From contig NZ_JAERVK010000001.1 of assembly GCF_016745425.1 (NCBI RefSeq), positions 186,001 to 250,000 of the forward strand: a stretch of DNA of 64,000 bases. The letters run 5' to 3'. The position numbers and the translations under genes are program-made. Under the pieces are notes generated by a model. It was not told the origin of the DNA. It was given only the letters and a program-made list of their open reading frames with translations, and ran no database searches. Each line of letters begins with the position of its first letter. Positions within the stretch are counted from its first letter, which is position 1. Shown here in pieces: positions 9,549-20,101 of the stretch. Origin of the DNA: Candidatus Methylomicrobium oryzae (GTDB lineage: Bacteria; Pseudomonadota; Gammaproteobacteria; Methylococcales; Methylomonadaceae).

Positions 9549-10565
9549 TCAGATTTTATTGCTTCCGGAAGATTGCCAGCGCCAGACGTCGCGGCACATC
9601 TGTTCGAGGCCGCGATCGGCCCGCCAGCCCAGTTCGCGCTCTGCCAGCGTCGGGTCGGCGTAACAGACCGCGACATCGCCGGGACGCCGCGGCGCAAACC
9701 GATAAGGCACCAGGCATCCGCTGGCTTTTTCGAAGGCATCGATCATCTCAAGCACGCTGTAGCCCTGGCCGGTGCCCAGGTTATACGTCAGCACGCCGGT
9801 TTGCCGAGCCAGTTTTTCCAGTGCCTTGACATGTCCCTGCGCCAGATCGACCACATGAATGTAATCCCTGACGCCGGTGCCGTCGACGGTCTCATAATCG
9901 TTGCCGAATACCGAGAGCTTTTCGCGCCGTCCCTCGGCGACCTGGGCGATATAAGGCATCAGATTGTTCGGAATGCCGCCCGGATCCTCGCCGATCAGAC
10001 CGCTCTGATGCGCGCCGGTCGGGTTGAAATAACGCAGCAGCGCAATGCGCCAACGGGCGTCGGAGGCCGCCAGATCGCGTAGCATGTCCTCGACCATGCG
10101 TTTGGTACGCCCGTAGGGATTCATCGGCATTAGCGGAAAATCCTCACGGATCGGAACTGAGGGCGGTTCGCCGTAAACGGTGGCGGAAGAGCTGAATACC
10201 ACGGTGTGAACACCGAATTTCGCCATCGTCTGCATCAGGACCAGGCTGCCGGAAACATTATTTTCATAATATTGTGTGGGATCGGCGACCGATTCGCCCA
10301 CCGCTTTCAGCCCGGCGAAATGGATCACCGCATCGATCGCATGCTCGGCAAAGACCGTTTCCATCGCCGGCCTGTCGCGGATATCCATCTTGACGCAGAC
10401 CACGGATTTGCCGGTAATGTCCTCGACCCGTTTCAATACCGAAGGTTTGCTGTTCCGGAAGTTGTCGATCACGACGATTCGATGACCCGCCTCGAGCAGT
10501 TCGACGCAGGTATGGGAGCCGATATAGCCGGCACCGCCGGTAACGAGGATGGTATTTATCTGCAT
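9549..10565 (-). CDS. galE: UDP-glucose 4-epimerase
   Basis: This enzyme interconverts UDP-glucose and UDP-galactose for surface polysaccharides. It is a short-chain dehydrogenase-type epimerase of 338 residues from the preferred start. The Rossmann motif is GGAGYIG, the catalytic pair is in PYGRTK (Tyr and Lys), and SSSATVYG and YFNPTGAH are typical of GalE. I start at the ATG at 10565, which places ILVTGGAGYIG in the usual register; an in-frame ATG 12 bases upstream (10577) is the alternative. It is followed directly by the VanZ-like gene. Confidence 0.95.
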   Translation of the reverse strand: MQINTILVTGGAGYIGSHTCVELLEAGHRIVVIDNFRNSKPSVLKRVEDITGKSVVCVKMDIRDRPAMETVFAEHAIDAVIHFAGLKAVGESVADPTQYYENNVSGSLVLMQTMAKFGVHTVVFSSSATVYGEPPSVPIREDFPLMPMNPYGRTKRMVEDMLRDLAASDARWRIALLRYFNPTGAHQSGLIGEDPGGIPNNLMPYIAQVAEGRREKLSVFGNDYETVDGTGVRDYIHVVDLAQGHVKALEKLARQTGVLTYNLGTGQGYSVLEMIDAFEKASGCLVPYRFAPRRPGDVAVCYADPTLAERELGWRADRGLEQMCRDVWRWQSSGSNKI

Positions 10566-10714
10566 TGGCTTTTCCATGTTCTGCAGCGATTTCGACGACT
10601 TATCGTTTTATTGAGTTACAGTTTATATTTACCGAAAAAATAGGGATACCCGCAAAAAAGGATATTAGAAAGATAGCGAATGGATACTGGAGTTATTTAC
10701 AAACAGGCGGCTGA

Positions 10715-10743
10715 AAGCAAAAAAGCCCCGTTGCGGGGGCTTT
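10715..10743 (-). terminator. Orphan terminator-like hairpin between divergent genes
   Basis: The stem is AAAGCCCC/GGGGCTTT with a short loop. On the minus strand it ends in GGGGCTTTTTT, a classic rho-independent form. It lies between divergent genes (galE leftward from 10565, the helicase rightward from 10808), so no annotated gene needs it. It could end a short minus-strand transcript starting near the helicase gene, or insulate galE. Confidence 0.6.
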
Positions 10744-10807
10744 CGGCATTAGAATATAAGCTGTTTTTTCTTTTTATGAACCCTTCAGCCCGATCCCCTA
10801 AAATCGA

Positions 10808-12727
10808 GTGACCGAATTAGAATTATTTTTCAGCAGCGAAGGCGGTTTGGCAAAAGCGATCAAGGGCTACCGGCCGCGCGCGCCGCAAATCGAAATGGCG
10901 AAGGCGATCGCGGAGGCGATCCGGTCCGGGCAGCATCTGATCGCAGAGGCCGGCACCGGTACCGGCAAGACTTTTGCGTATCTGGCGCCGGCGGTTTTGT
11001 CGGGCAGCAAAGTGATCGTTTCGACCGGCACCAAAAACCTGCAGGATCAGTTGTTCAACAAGGATTTGCCGTTGATCCGCAAGGCGATCAAGACGCCTTT
11101 TATGGCCGCGCTGCTGAAAGGCCGCAGCAATTATCTGTGCACCTACCGGCTGGAGAATTCGCTCAATTCCGCGTTCGGATTCAGTAAGGAAGACGCCGAT
11201 GCGCTGAGCAAGATCAAGTCCTGGGCGAAGCGCACGAAGACCGGCGATATCGCGGAAATGTCCGAGGTGACCGAGGCGAATCCGGTCTGGTATCAGGCCA
11301 CTTCGACCGTCGAGAATTGCCTGGGCCAGGATTGTCCCCATTATGCCGACTGCTTCCTGGTCAAGGCCCGGAAAGCTGCGCAGGAGGCCGAAATTCTGGT
11401 CGTGAATCATCACCTCTTATGCGCGGACTGGTCGATTCGGGGCGGCGGCTTCGGCGAGCTGCTGCCGAAGGCTGACGTAATCATCGTGGACGAGGCGCAT
11501 CAGCTGGCCGATACCGCGTCCGATTTTTTGGGCATCAACGTCAGCAGCAAGCAATTGAACGATTTGGCCCGCGACGCGCTGGCCGAGTATTTCAAGGACG
11601 CGACCGATATGCCGGCCTTGCGCGCCGCCTGCGAAGAACTCGAACACGGCAGCAAGGACCTGCGCCTGGCGTTCGGGATCGAGCTGAAACGCGGCGAATG
11701 GCGGGAGATCGAGAACAATCCGAGAGTTTTGGGTGAGTTGGCGGACGTCCAGAGCCAATTGCAGAACTTGACCGACCAGCTCGAATTGGCCTCGGTCAAA
11801 AGCAAAGGACTGGAACTGTGTTTCAAACGGGCCGAAGAGCTCACACAGCAATTGAAGACCGTTTCCGAAGACGCCGGCGGCAAGTGGATTCGCTGGTATG
11901 AAACGCACCGTAAGACGGTTACTCTGAGCCGGACGCCGCTCGATATCGCCGCCGAATTCAGGCATTTCATGCAAGCGAGCCAGGCGGTATGGGTTTTTAC
12001 TTCGGCGACCTTGAGCGTAGCTCAGCGCTTCACGCATTTCGCAAACGGGCTCGGCATCGGCGATGCCGAAAATGCCCGCTGGGACAGTCCGTTCGACTAT
12101 GAAAGCCAGTCGCTGTTTTATCATCCGAAGGGCCTGCCGAAACCCGAGAATCCGGATTTTACCGCGTTGATCCTCGATTTTGTGGTGCCGGTGCTGCAGG
12201 CCAGTCGGGGGCGGGCGTTTTTTCTGTTTACCAGCCATCGCGCCCTGAAAGAAGCGGCCGAACTGCTGGCCGACAAAATTCCCTATCCGCTCTTGATTCA
12301 GGGCACGCGGCCGAAAGGCGCGCTGTTGGATCAATTTAAGAACACCCGGAATGCGGTGCTGCTCGGCACGTCCAGCTTCTGGGAGGGCATCGATGTGCGC
12401 GGCGAAGCCCTGTCGTGCGTGATCATCGATAAATTGCCGTTCGCATCGCCCGGCGACCCGGTGCTGAAGGCGCGGATGGAGGCGATGCGGCGGCAGGGGC
12501 GCAATCCGTTTTTCGAATACCAGTTGCCGGCGGCGGTGATCGCGCTCCGCCAGGGCATCGGCCGTTTGATCCGTGACGTGACCGACCGGGGCGTCCTGAT
12601 GGTCTGCGACCCGCGCCTCTTAAAGCGCTCCTACGGGCAAATCTTTCTGGACAGTGTGCCGGCGATGCGGCGCACCCGCGACATTGCGGAGGTGCAGGCA
12701 TTTTTCGAACGGGAAAAAGCTACCTGA
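10808..12727 (+). CDS. yoaA: ATP-dependent DNA helicase, YoaA/DinG family (XPD-like, iron-sulfur)
   Basis: This superfamily 2, XPD-type 5'-3' helicase has 639 residues, the size of E. coli YoaA rather than DinG. Walker A is [16 protein letters not shown], the DEAH box is VDEAHQL, and the end motif is [12 protein letters not shown]. Cysteines at YLCTYR and in [13 protein letters not shown] supply the four ligands of the iron-sulfur cluster. The start is GTG. An 11-codon mini-frame ([11 protein letters not shown]) beginning at 10776 ends in a TGA that overlaps this GTG; with no visible ribosome site it may be chance. The 3' end overlaps the convergent GGDEF/EAL gene by 8 bases. Confidence 0.93.
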   Translation: MTELELFFSSEGGLAKAIKGYRPRAPQIEMAKAIAEAIRSGQHLIAEAGTGTGKTFAYLAPAVLSGSKVIVSTGTKNLQDQLFNKDLPLIRKAIKTPFMAALLKGRSNYLCTYRLENSLNSAFGFSKEDADALSKIKSWAKRTKTGDIAEMSEVTEANPVWYQATSTVENCLGQDCPHYADCFLVKARKAAQEAEILVVNHHLLCADWSIRGGGFGELLPKADVIIVDEAHQLADTASDFLGINVSSKQLNDLARDALAEYFKDATDMPALRAACEELEHGSKDLRLAFGIELKRGEWREIENNPRVLGELADVQSQLQNLTDQLELASVKSKGLELCFKRAEELTQQLKTVSEDAGGKWIRWYETHRKTVTLSRTPLDIAAEFRHFMQASQAVWVFTSATLSVAQRFTHFANGLGIGDAENARWDSPFDYESQSLFYHPKGLPKPENPDFTALILDFVVPVLQASRGRAFFLFTSHRALKEAAELLADKIPYPLLIQGTRPKGALLDQFKNTRNAVLLGTSSFWEGIDVRGEALSCVIIDKLPFASPGDPVLKARMEAMRRQGRNPFFEYQLPAAVIALRQGIGRLIRDVTDRGVLMVCDPRLLKRSYGQIFLDSVPAMRRTRDIAEVQAFFEREKAT

Positions 12728-15700
12728 CCGCCGCCTGCCGGCATGTTTCGAGCAGGGCATCGGCTACTTCCCGGGAGGCGAGCAGGGCGCCGAATTCCGC
12801 AGCCGGCAAGGGGTGGCTGACCAGAAAGCCCTGATAGAGATCGCAGCCTTTTTCTTTCAGAAAGGCGAGCTGTGCCGGCGTTTCGACGCCCTCGGCCAGC
12901 ACCTTGAAACCGAGAATGTGCCCCATCGCAATGATCGTGGACGCGATTTCCATATCGTCCTGCTGATCCGGAATGTCGTCGATAAAATTCTTGTCGATCT
13001 TCAGCACATTCAACGGGAAACGCTTCAGATAGGCCAGAGACGAATAGCCGGTGCCGAAGTCGTCGATCGCCAGGCGCACGCCCTGCACGCGCAAATTCTT
13101 CAGTATCCTGATCACGTCGGTCTGGCGCTCCATCAATCCGCTTTCGGTCAGTTCCATTTCCAGGTACTGGGCAGGAAAACCGGTTTCCCGCAGCACCTCC
13201 GCTACGAGGCCGTTGATGTCGCTTTGGCGGATTTGATGCTGCGAAACATTCACCGCCAGCGAAATCGGTTTGAAGCCGTTATCCAGCCATTCCTTGCCCT
13301 GGCGGCAGGTTTCTTTCAGTACCCAGGCGCCGACCGCCTGAATCAGGCCGGTCTGTTCGGCGACGGGAATGAAATGGTTCGGCGAGATCATCCCTTCGAC
13401 CGGATCCTTCCAGCGGGCCAGTGCTTCGGCGCCGACGATCTCGCCGGTCGCGATGTCGATCTGCGGCTGGTAATAAACGAGCAGTTCGTTCTGCACCAAT
13501 GCCCGGCGCAGGCGCGCTTCCATCTCGATGCGGCGGCGTGCGGCCTCGGTGAACTCGTTGGAGAAGAAGGAGAAACGGTTGCGGCCCCCTTCCTTCGCTT
13601 CATACAGCGCCGCGTCGGCCTGCTGCAGCAGTAATTCGGGCGTATGCCCGTGCTGGGGATACAGGCTGATCCCGACGCTGGCGCCGATCAGCACTTCGCC
13701 GGCGTTCGGGATCGACCAGGGTTCGCTGAGGTCGTCGATGATCGCCTGGGCGATCCGGGCGGCATCTTCCGGATGCGCGATATTTTCCAACACCACCGTA
13801 AATTCGTCGCCGCCCAGCCGGGCCACCGTATCGATGTCCCGCACCCGGTTGACCAGCCGGTTGGCGACCAATTGCAGAAGTTGGTCGCCGACCAGATGGC
13901 CGAAGCTGTCGTTGACGTCCTTGAAGCGGTCCAGGTCGAGCATCAAGAGGGCGAGTTGCGCGCCTTCGCGTTTGGCGGTTTCGATGCTGTGCTCGAGGCG
14001 GAAGAACAGGCGCAGCCGGTTCGGGAGCGATGTCAGCGTGTCGTGGTGCGCAAGAAACTCCAGTTGCGCTTCGGAGGCTTTGAGCTGGGTAATATCGGCG
14101 AAGACGCCGACATACTCGGTGACGTTGCCCGAATGGTCGCGTGCGACGCTGACGTTCAATAATTCGGGATAAACTTCGCCATTCTTGCGCCGGTTCCAGA
14201 TTTCCCCCTGCCAAAAATTCTGGGTGCGGATGGTTTCCCAGAGGTTCCGGTAAAACTCGCGGTCGTGGCGTCCCGACGACAGGATGCCGGCACTTTTGCC
14301 GAGGGCTTCCTGTTCGGTGTAGCCGGTAATCGCGGTAAAGGCCGGATTGACTTTCAGGATGCGGCGGCGGGCGTCGGTGATCATGAAACCTTCCTGGCTT
14401 TGTTCGAACACTTTGGCGGCCAGTTTGAGCTGCGTCTCGGCGCGTTTGCGGTCGATCGTCAGCGCGGCGTAATGGGCCACCGTTTCGATCAGTTTACGCT
14501 GATATGCGTCCGGTACGGCCGCCTTGCGGTGGTAAACCGCAAAGGTACCCAATACCTTGCCGTCCGGGCCTTGTATCGGCTCCGACCACCAGGATTTCAA
14601 GTCGGCCCGTGCGAGCAGATCTTTGATCCGAACGCAGCGGGGATCGGTCATCACATCGTAGGCCACCGCGCTTTCGCCTTTGTCGGCCGCATAGCCGCAG
14701 CAGCCGGTGTCGTCTCCCACAGGAAGGCTGTCGATGCCGCTCTTGTAGAAATCGGGCAGGCTGGGCGCGGCGGCCGGATTCAGGCAGTGCCCTTTATCGT
14801 CAAGCAGGAGGATCGCACAGCAGGCGTCAGACATCAGGTTCTCGGCTTTGTGTGTGATGGTTTCCAGGATTTCGGCCAACGGCATGCTGCTGGTGATGCA
14901 TTCGAGCATGAATCCGCGCAGTTCCTCCAGGTTTTGCTCCTGGCGGCGTTCGGTCAGATCCATGTTGGTGCCCGAGATGCGCACGACCTTGCCTTCCTTG
15001 TTGCGCGAAATGAAGCTGCGTTCCAGGATCGGCACGTAATGGCCCTCCTTATGGCGCAGGCGGAATTCGATCGCATGCATGCTTTGCCCGGTGTTCAGCG
15101 CCTTGCGTAAATCGTCCTGGATGAACTCGAGGTCGTCGGGATGAACCAGACTTTGCCAGAGCTTGGCGTCGCTCTGCAGTTCGTCCGTTTCGTAGCCCAG
15201 CATGCGCCACCACTGGGGCGAGTAGTACAGGCGGTTTTTTTCCAGATCCCAGTCCCAAGGCGCATCGTTAGAGCCCTTGATCGCAAGCATCAGGCGGGCT
15301 TCCGATTCCTGCAGGGCCTGTTCGGCGAGTTTGCGCTGGGTAATATCGTGGGTAACGCCGAGCAGCATCACGACGTTGTTGTGGCGGTCGGGCAACGGCG
15401 CGGCATAGGTTTCGAGCCAGCGGCGCGCGCCTTTGAGCCCGATGATTTCGAACTCGAGGGAGCCTTGCCCGCCTTTCATCACGCGTTTGTGCAGGGCGAC
15501 AAAGGCCTCACGGTATTCCGGCAGAATGAAGTCGGGCAGTTTATGCTGCCGCACCTGTTCGAGCGAATCGGCTTCAAGCATCTTCAGGCCAGCCGCGTTC
15601 ATCTCGAGCAAGTCGCCGTTTTTGTCGACCACTTTGACGCATTCGGGTTCGGTTTCGATGATTGTGCGCAGGAATTGCTCGTTTTTCTGCAGCGAGCGTT

Positions 15701-17375
15701 CGGCTTGGGTCCGTTTCTCTTCCCTTTCGAAATTGTCGAGAGCGAAACTGATGTCCCCGGCCATTTTGAGTAGGAGATCCTGTACGTCTTCGTCGAACGC
15801 ATGCGTCTTGCTCGCATACAGGCAGAAAACGCCCAGGACCACCCCGTTCCGGTGAATCGGCAGCGCCGCTTTCGATCCCCACCCGTAACGGGAAGCCACT
15901 TCATGCCAGGGCAGAGTGGATGGGTCGCGGGAAAAATCCTGACACCAGACCGGCCGGTCTTCGAGTATCGCGGTTCCGGACGGCCCGTTGCGGAACGGCG
16001 ATCCCTGCGTCAGATCCATATTGATTTCCTGAAGATACTCGATCCCGTCGCCGGCCCAGGCTACCGGGGTCACGCGTTGTTTTTCGGTGTCGGTCAGGCC
16101 TATCCACACCATTTTCATACCCCCGAACTCGACCGAATCGCGGCAGATTTGCCGATACAGTTCGATCGCATGAGTGCAGCGCACGATGGCCTGGTTGCAA
16201 TGGCTCAAGGCGGCATACAGCTGGGTCAGGCGTTGAATTTTGTCCTCGCTGTATTTATGTTCCCTGATTTTTCTTTGGAGTTCGCGGGTACGGATTTTGA
16301 CCACCTCTTCCGTTTGCATCGTGCGCCCGGTCAGCATCAGTAAACCGATTCCGGTGAGGCCGGTAAATAGAAAACAGCTCAGAATCAGCCACCACATATT
16401 CCAGTTGAGCTGTTCGGCATAAAATTCGGGTGTTGCGGAGTAGGTGACGATCCAGGTTCGGTCGGCCATCCGCAGGGGCATGGACTTTTCCAGCTTGGGA
16501 AAGTCCGGGGACAGATTCGGCATGGCCGCCGTTTCGCTGATCAGCTCTTTGCCGCTGTCGGTTATTCTTATCAGCAGCTGTAAATCGGCGAATTGTTCTT
16601 TAACGATTCCGATTTTCCGCGGCACCTGGAAAACATCCCCATTGGTCTCGAGAGAGCGGTTGAATTCGTTTTGCAGGGCGTTGTGCAGCAGGCTGCATTG
16701 TTCGTCGAACAGTGAACCGATGCGCTTTTGTTCCTGGTACTTGCCGAAATGCAGGATCACGATCACCAACAGCGACAGGATGGACAATGGCAAGGCGATC
16801 CAATTGAGGCGCAAGTTTTTGCGATTGCGCAGCACGCCGATGAAGCTCAGGAGCAAAGGCGTGAAAATCAAGACCCCGATCGTATCGCCTATCCACCAGG
16901 TCAGCCAGCTTAACGGCAGATCTTCGGGCTTAATGGCGTTGTGCAGAAACAGGGTGACGGTGCCGAGCGAGGCGGACAATATGCAGCTGACCGGCCCGCC
17001 GAGCGCAATGAAACGCAGGATGCTGCGGTCCCTGGTCAAGGGGTTGTCGGCACCAACATAACGGCGGGTCAGCCAGACGCCCAGGGCTGCCTGCAGAACG
17101 GAGCCCGCGCTGGCGATACTGGCGACGGACAGGGAGAATCTCACGCTGCCCGGATAGACCGCATCGATAAAGGAAAAAGCCTGAGCGGCAAACGAGCCGA
17201 CCAGGAGCCCCGGAGCGACTTTGTATCCGTAGGTGAACATGCCGGCAAAAGCGATTCCCGCCGCCGGCCAGACCGGGCTGGCGTGGCTGGGCGGTATCGA
17301 CAGCAAGGTGCCTAGATAGCCGCCCACGAAATAGCCGAATGCAAGCCAGATGTTGATCTTTATGACGTATGGCAT
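12720..17375 (-). CDS. MASE1-GAF-PAS-PAS-GAF-PAS-GGDEF-EAL cyclic-di-GMP protein
   Basis: This is a membrane multi-sensor protein of about 1551 residues that should make and/or break cyclic-di-GMP. In order: a MASE1 membrane sensor (about 1-320, eight or so helices), a short coiled coil, GAF (about 390-540), two PAS domains (about 560-805), a second GAF with several Cys including DDTGCCGY (about 815-980), a third PAS (about 985-1100), GGDEF (intact LGGDEF near 1187) and EAL (EALARW near 1317, DDFGTGYSS near 1438). Both catalytic motifs look intact, so either activity is possible. I start at [10 protein letters not shown] because MASE1 begins there; the frame stays open to an ATG at 17522 with a basic, unstructured extension. 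Confidence 0.93.
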   Translation of the reverse strand: MPYVIKINIWLAFGYFVGGYLGTLLSIPPSHASPVWPAAGIAFAGMFTYGYKVAPGLLVGSFAAQAFSFIDAVYPGSVRFSLSVASIASAGSVLQAALGVWLTRRYVGADNPLTRDRSILRFIALGGPVSCILSASLGTVTLFLHNAIKPEDLPLSWLTWWIGDTIGVLIFTPLLLSFIGVLRNRKNLRLNWIALPLSILSLLVIVILHFGKYQEQKRIGSLFDEQCSLLHNALQNEFNRSLETNGDVFQVPRKIGIVKEQFADLQLLIRITDSGKELISETAAMPNLSPDFPKLEKSMPLRMADRTWIVTYSATPEFYAEQLNWNMWWLILSCFLFTGLTGIGLLMLTGRTMQTEEVVKIRTRELQRKIREHKYSEDKIQRLTQLYAALSHCNQAIVRCTHAIELYRQICRDSVEFGGMKMVWIGLTDTEKQRVTPVAWAGDGIEYLQEINMDLTQGSPFRNGPSGTAILEDRPVWCQDFSRDPSTLPWHEVASRYGWGSKAALPIHRNGVVLGVFCLYASKTHAFDEDVQDLLLKMAGDISFALDNFEREEKRTQAERSLQKNEQFLRTIIETEPECVKVVDKNGDLLEMNAAGLKMLEADSLEQVRQHKLPDFILPEYREAFVALHKRVMKGGQGSLEFEIIGLKGARRWLETYAAPLPDRHNNVVMLLGVTHDITQRKLAEQALQESEARLMLAIKGSNDAPWDWDLEKNRLYYSPQWWRMLGYETDELQSDAKLWQSLVHPDDLEFIQDDLRKALNTGQSMHAIEFRLRHKEGHYVPILERSFISRNKEGKVVRISGTNMDLTERRQEQNLEELRGFMLECITSSMPLAEILETITHKAENLMSDACCAILLLDDKGHCLNPAAAPSLPDFYKSGIDSLPVGDDTGCCGYAADKGESAVAYDVMTDPRCVRIKDLLARADLKSWWSEPIQGPDGKVLGTFAVYHRKAAVPDAYQRKLIETVAHYAALTIDRKRAETQLKLAAKVFEQSQEGFMITDARRRILKVNPAFTAITGYTEQEALGKSAGILSSGRHDREFYRNLWETIRTQNFWQGEIWNRRKNGEVYPELLNVSVARDHSGNVTEYVGVFADITQLKASEAQLEFLAHHDTLTSLPNRLRLFFRLEHSIETAKREGAQLALLMLDLDRFKDVNDSFGHLVGDQLLQLVANRLVNRVRDIDTVARLGGDEFTVVLENIAHPEDAARIAQAIIDDLSEPWSIPNAGEVLIGASVGISLYPQHGHTPELLLQQADAALYEAKEGGRNRFSFFSNEFTEAARRRIEMEARLRRALVQNELLVYYQPQIDIATGEIVGAEALARWKDPVEGMISPNHFIPVAEQTGLIQAVGAWVLKETCRQGKEWLDNGFKPISLAVNVSQHQIRQSDINGLVAEVLRETGFPAQYLEMELTESGLMERQTDVIRILKNLRVQGVRLAIDDFGTGYSSLAYLKRFPLNVLKIDKNFIDDIPDQQDDMEIASTIIAMGHILGFKVLAEGVETPAQLAFLKEKGCDLYQGFLVSHPLPAAEFGALLASREVADALLETCRQAAVR

Positions 17376-18073
17376 TGATCGGCTGTTAAAATCGGATAAT
17401 CTGGAGGAGCGGGGTCGGGAGGCGCTTATGCGCCGCGCAGACTGTTTTAAAGTGAATCGTGAATTCCGGTCGGTGCTCGACTTGGCTGCATGGGGCGTAT
17501 TTCGGAAAGGAAAATTTTTCAAAAATCTATAGCTCGTTGGAATCGCGTTCGTGGCGTTACAGGTCCGGGTAAAACGTAAGCCATACGAAACATGCCATTT
17601 TCATGTTCGCCGATTGTCAGCCTCCGAAGCCCGGCAAGGAAGTGAAAAGCGACGGTATTTATGCGTTTTTGATAAAGTGCCTGGCCGTCTATAGTAATTT
17701 AATCTTTTGGGATAGCCAATTTTCTCTTTCGATTCGGAAAATTTATAAGGGAAAAGTAAGAACGCGCACGCTGACCAACTCGCTTGCCGGTATGAGGCGC
17801 GCCTTGAGATTGTCGTCCTTCCCGAAGCCGGATTACGTTTATTCAGAAAGCGCGGTCTGGTAAAAGTTCACTCGCGCCTGGCCTGCTCCCTGTACGGCTA
17901 GGCGGACATTCTCGAACTGCGTTGATACCGTTTTGCGTTCGGCATTTGATCGGTGAACCGGGTTTGCTGTCCGGTCAATCAAGCGATTTCCGCTCGGGCG
18001 ATCGCGAGGGCAGCCATTTTGGCCCGGATACTGGTAAAATAACGGGTTATTGATTCAACCGGCATTTTACAAA
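17376..18073. other. Long gap between the MASE1 protein and queF
   Basis: About 700 bases (550 if the MASE1 gene starts at 17522) with no convincing gene. A plus-strand frame at 17603-17863 (86 codons) lacks a ribosome site, has no recognisable domain and an unlikely composition. I looked for a preQ1 riboswitch before queF and did not recognise one. The gap must hold promoters for two divergent transcripts. Confidence 0.5.
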
Positions 18074-18463
18074 ATGAGTACACAACCCAGCAGAGACCTC
18101 GAAACCTTCGTAAACCCCGAGCCAGGCCGGGACTATACGATCCGTATCGATATCCCCGAATTCACCTGCTTGTGCCCGAAGACCGGGCAGCCCGATTTTG
18201 CGACGATCCGCCTCGAATATGTGCCGGCAGCGGCCTGTGTCGAGCTGAAATCGCTGAAATTGTATATCTGGTCGTTTCGCGATCAGGGCGCCTTTCACGA
18301 GGCGGTGACCAATCAAATTCTGAACGACATCGTTGCTGCGATTCAGCCGAATTTCCTGCGCGTGCGCGCCGAGTTCAATGTCCGGGGCGGCATTTACACG
18401 ACCGTCGTGGCCGAGCATCGCAATCCGGACTGGCAAGCGCCGCAGTCGGTCCACCTGCCTTGA
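18074..18463 (+). CDS. queF: NADPH-dependent 7-cyano-7-deazaguanine reductase (short, type I QueF)
   Basis: This enzyme reduces preQ0 to preQ1 in queuosine tRNA modification. The protein has 129 residues, the unimodular (Bacillus-type) form rather than the long E. coli type. The thioimide-forming Cys is C34 in [14 protein letters not shown], with the acid Asp at D41. The NADPH-binding signature is [14 protein letters not shown], and H75/E76 (AFHE) complete the site. I chose the ATG of [10 protein letters not shown]; the upstream in-frame ATG adds only eight poorly fitting residues. It is followed 7 bases later by psd. Confidence 0.95.
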   Translation: MSTQPSRDLETFVNPEPGRDYTIRIDIPEFTCLCPKTGQPDFATIRLEYVPAAACVELKSLKLYIWSFRDQGAFHEAVTNQILNDIVAAIQPNFLRVRAEFNVRGGIYTTVVAEHRNPDWQAPQSVHLP

Positions 18464-18470
18464 AGATAAT

Positions 18471-19325
18471 ATGATCAAAGACCTGCTGACCACGCTGCCG
18501 CAATATCTGCTGCCGCAGCATACTTTATCGGGACTGATGAGCCGTCTGACCCATTCGGAACATGCGGCCTGGAAGAATTTTTTTATCCGCCAGATCATCC
18601 GCCATTACGGCGTGAACATGGACGAAGCGCTCGAGCCGAATATCGAGTCGTATAAAAGCTTCAACCATTTTTTCACCCGCGAATTGAAACCCGGCATCCG
18701 GCCGTTGACCGGCGCAGAAGGCGCGATCGCCTGTCCTGCGGACGGCGCGGTCAGCCAGGCTGGAGCGATTACCGGCGGCAGGATCTTTCAAGCCAAAGGC
18801 AAAAGCTTTACGGCCGTGGATTTGCTCGGCGGCAGCGAAGAACGGGCGGCACCGTTTCAGGACGGCGTATTTACAACCATTTACCTGTCGCCGAAGGATT
18901 ATCATCGGCTCCACATGCCTTTGACCGGTACTCTGCGCGAGATGGCACACATTCCGGGCCGCCTGTTCAGCGTAAATACCGCCACCGCGAACGTAGTGCC
19001 GGGCCTGTTTGCGCGCAACGAGCGCGTCGCGGCGATCTTCGACACCGAGATCGGGCCGATGGCTTTGGTGCTGGTCGGCGCGATTTTCGTCTCCAGCGTC
19101 GAAACGGTCTGGCACGGCGTGGTGACGCCGCCGACCGTCAGCGCCGTACAAACCTGGCGTTACGACGAAGATGCGCCGATTTTGCGGATCGGCGAAGAAA
19201 TGGGTCGTTTCAATATGGGGTCGACGATTATTGTGCTGTTCGGCAAGGACTGCGCCGCATGGCGTGAGGACCTGACCGCCGGCCTACCGGTCAGACTCGG
19301 AGAAATGATCGGCAGAATGCGGTAA
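18471..19325 (+). CDS. psd: Phosphatidylserine decarboxylase proenzyme
   Basis: This enzyme makes phosphatidylethanolamine at the inner membrane. The protein has 284 residues. The self-cleavage motif is MGST, with the Ser near residue 251 becoming the pyruvoyl group of the alpha chain; L/M variation before GST is known in the family. The other catalytic-triad residues are in CPADGAV (Asp) and KDYHRLHMP (His). The start ATG lies 7 bases past queF, so the two are probably co-transcribed although functionally unrelated. A strong terminator follows 17 bases after the stop. Confidence 0.95.
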   Translation: MIKDLLTTLPQYLLPQHTLSGLMSRLTHSEHAAWKNFFIRQIIRHYGVNMDEALEPNIESYKSFNHFFTRELKPGIRPLTGAEGAIACPADGAVSQAGAITGGRIFQAKGKSFTAVDLLGGSEERAAPFQDGVFTTIYLSPKDYHRLHMPLTGTLREMAHIPGRLFSVNTATANVVPGLFARNERVAAIFDTEIGPMALVLVGAIFVSSVETVWHGVVTPPTVSAVQTWRYDEDAPILRIGEEMGRFNMGSTIIVLFGKDCAAWREDLTAGLPVRLGEMIGRMR

Positions 19326-19342
19326 TCGAAATGCCCTCCGTT

Positions 19343-19370
19343 AAAAAAAGCGCCTGAATGGCGCTTTTTT
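19343..19370 (+). terminator. Rho-independent terminator after psd
   Basis: The sequence A7-GCGCC-TGAAT-GGCGC-T6 forms a five-base-pair GC stem flanked by A and T tracts, and ends the queF-psd transcript. Confidence 0.85.
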
Positions 19371-19423
19371 GATCAATTCGGCTTTTGAAGCTAAACCGGT
19401 TGATTTTAATAAAAATAATTCGG

Positions 19424-19452
19424 TTGGCGTTTAATTGCCGATTCAATATACT
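19424..19452 (+). promoter_or_regulatory. Likely sigma-70 promoter for the small membrane protein gene
   Basis: TTGGCG and TATACT are separated by exactly 17 bases, a good sigma-70 match. It predicts a start near 19459 and a 5' leader of about 220 bases before the gene at 19679. No other gene could use it. Confidence 0.5.
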
Positions 19453-19678
19453 GTCGCCGAGCATTTCGGGCCGAAAGACTATCTCCCTGTTTCGATCAAG
19501 ATTTTCATTTAGGGGCGTCCGAACTTTAAGACACAGGCGCTTTGACGAAGGGATGCGGGCTGTAGGGATTTTCCGGATGATTGCTCGCATCGGCTCGATT
19601 GCCGGAGCCGCCCTGTTCGGCGGCAGGATCACGGCAAGCCCATGCATGTTTGCTAATAATCACAAGAGGAGGCACATC

Positions 19679-20026
19679 ATGAAACCGATCATCAACCCGC
19701 TCGTCCACGGCTATCTCGATTATTTCACTGTTGCCGTATTTCTGCTCGCGCCCTCGTTGTTGGGTTTGACCGGCCTGGCCGGGGCATTGGCCTATGCGCT
19801 GGCGCTCATTCATCTGGCGATGACCCTGATCACCGATTTTCCTTTAAGCGTCCGCAAGCTCGTTCCTTTCCGCATACACGGCTGGATCGAAAGGATTGTC
19901 GGTCCCGTGCTGTTGTTGCTGCCTTTTCTGTTGGGATTTGAAGGCGCGGCCCGTATTTTTTATTTTGTGATCGGCGCAACGATTATCGTTGTCGGGCTAC
20001 TGACCGATTATGAGGCAAGCGCATAG
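19679..20026 (+). CDS. Small four-helix membrane protein, SPW-like
   Basis: The protein has 115 residues, mostly membrane, with about four helices. Conserved-looking features are the opening PLVHGYLDYFTV, TDFPLS after helix 2, PFRIHGWIER before helix 3 and the ending LLTDYEA. Similar small proteins are widespread and usually left as hypothetical. The start is set by a very strong ribosome site, AAGAGGAGG, eight bases upstream; in-frame codons further up have none. It has its own promoter and terminator, so it is monocistronic. No function can be assigned. Confidence 0.75.
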   Translation: MKPIINPLVHGYLDYFTVAVFLLAPSLLGLTGLAGALAYALALIHLAMTLITDFPLSVRKLVPFRIHGWIERIVGPVLLLLPFLLGFEGAARIFYFVIGATIIVVGLLTDYEASA

Positions 20027-20045
20027 CATTTCTCTTAATCCATTT

Positions 20046-20077
20046 AAATCGGGGATCATAGAGACTCCCCGATTTTT
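20046..20077 (+). terminator. Rho-independent terminator
   Basis: A ten-base-pair stem AAATCGGGGA/TCCCCGATTT with a ten-base loop is followed by further T residues. It ends the preceding membrane-protein transcript, just before the PfkB gene. Confidence 0.8.
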
Positions 20078-20101
20078 CAATCCGGCCGAAGCGGAGCAGC
20101 C

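Noticed and set aside
12654-13634. Plus-strand frame of 326 codons overlapping the end of the GGDEF/EAL gene
   Set aside because: Reads the reverse complement of an intact EAL domain; no ribosome site and no family.
17603-17863. 86-codon plus-strand frame in the gap before queF
   Set aside because: No ribosome site, no domain, unlikely composition.
19200-19240. MGST instead of LGST at the cleavage site of phosphatidylserine decarboxylase
   Set aside because: Variation at the residue before GST is known among bacterial enzymes; Gly, Ser and Thr are intact.
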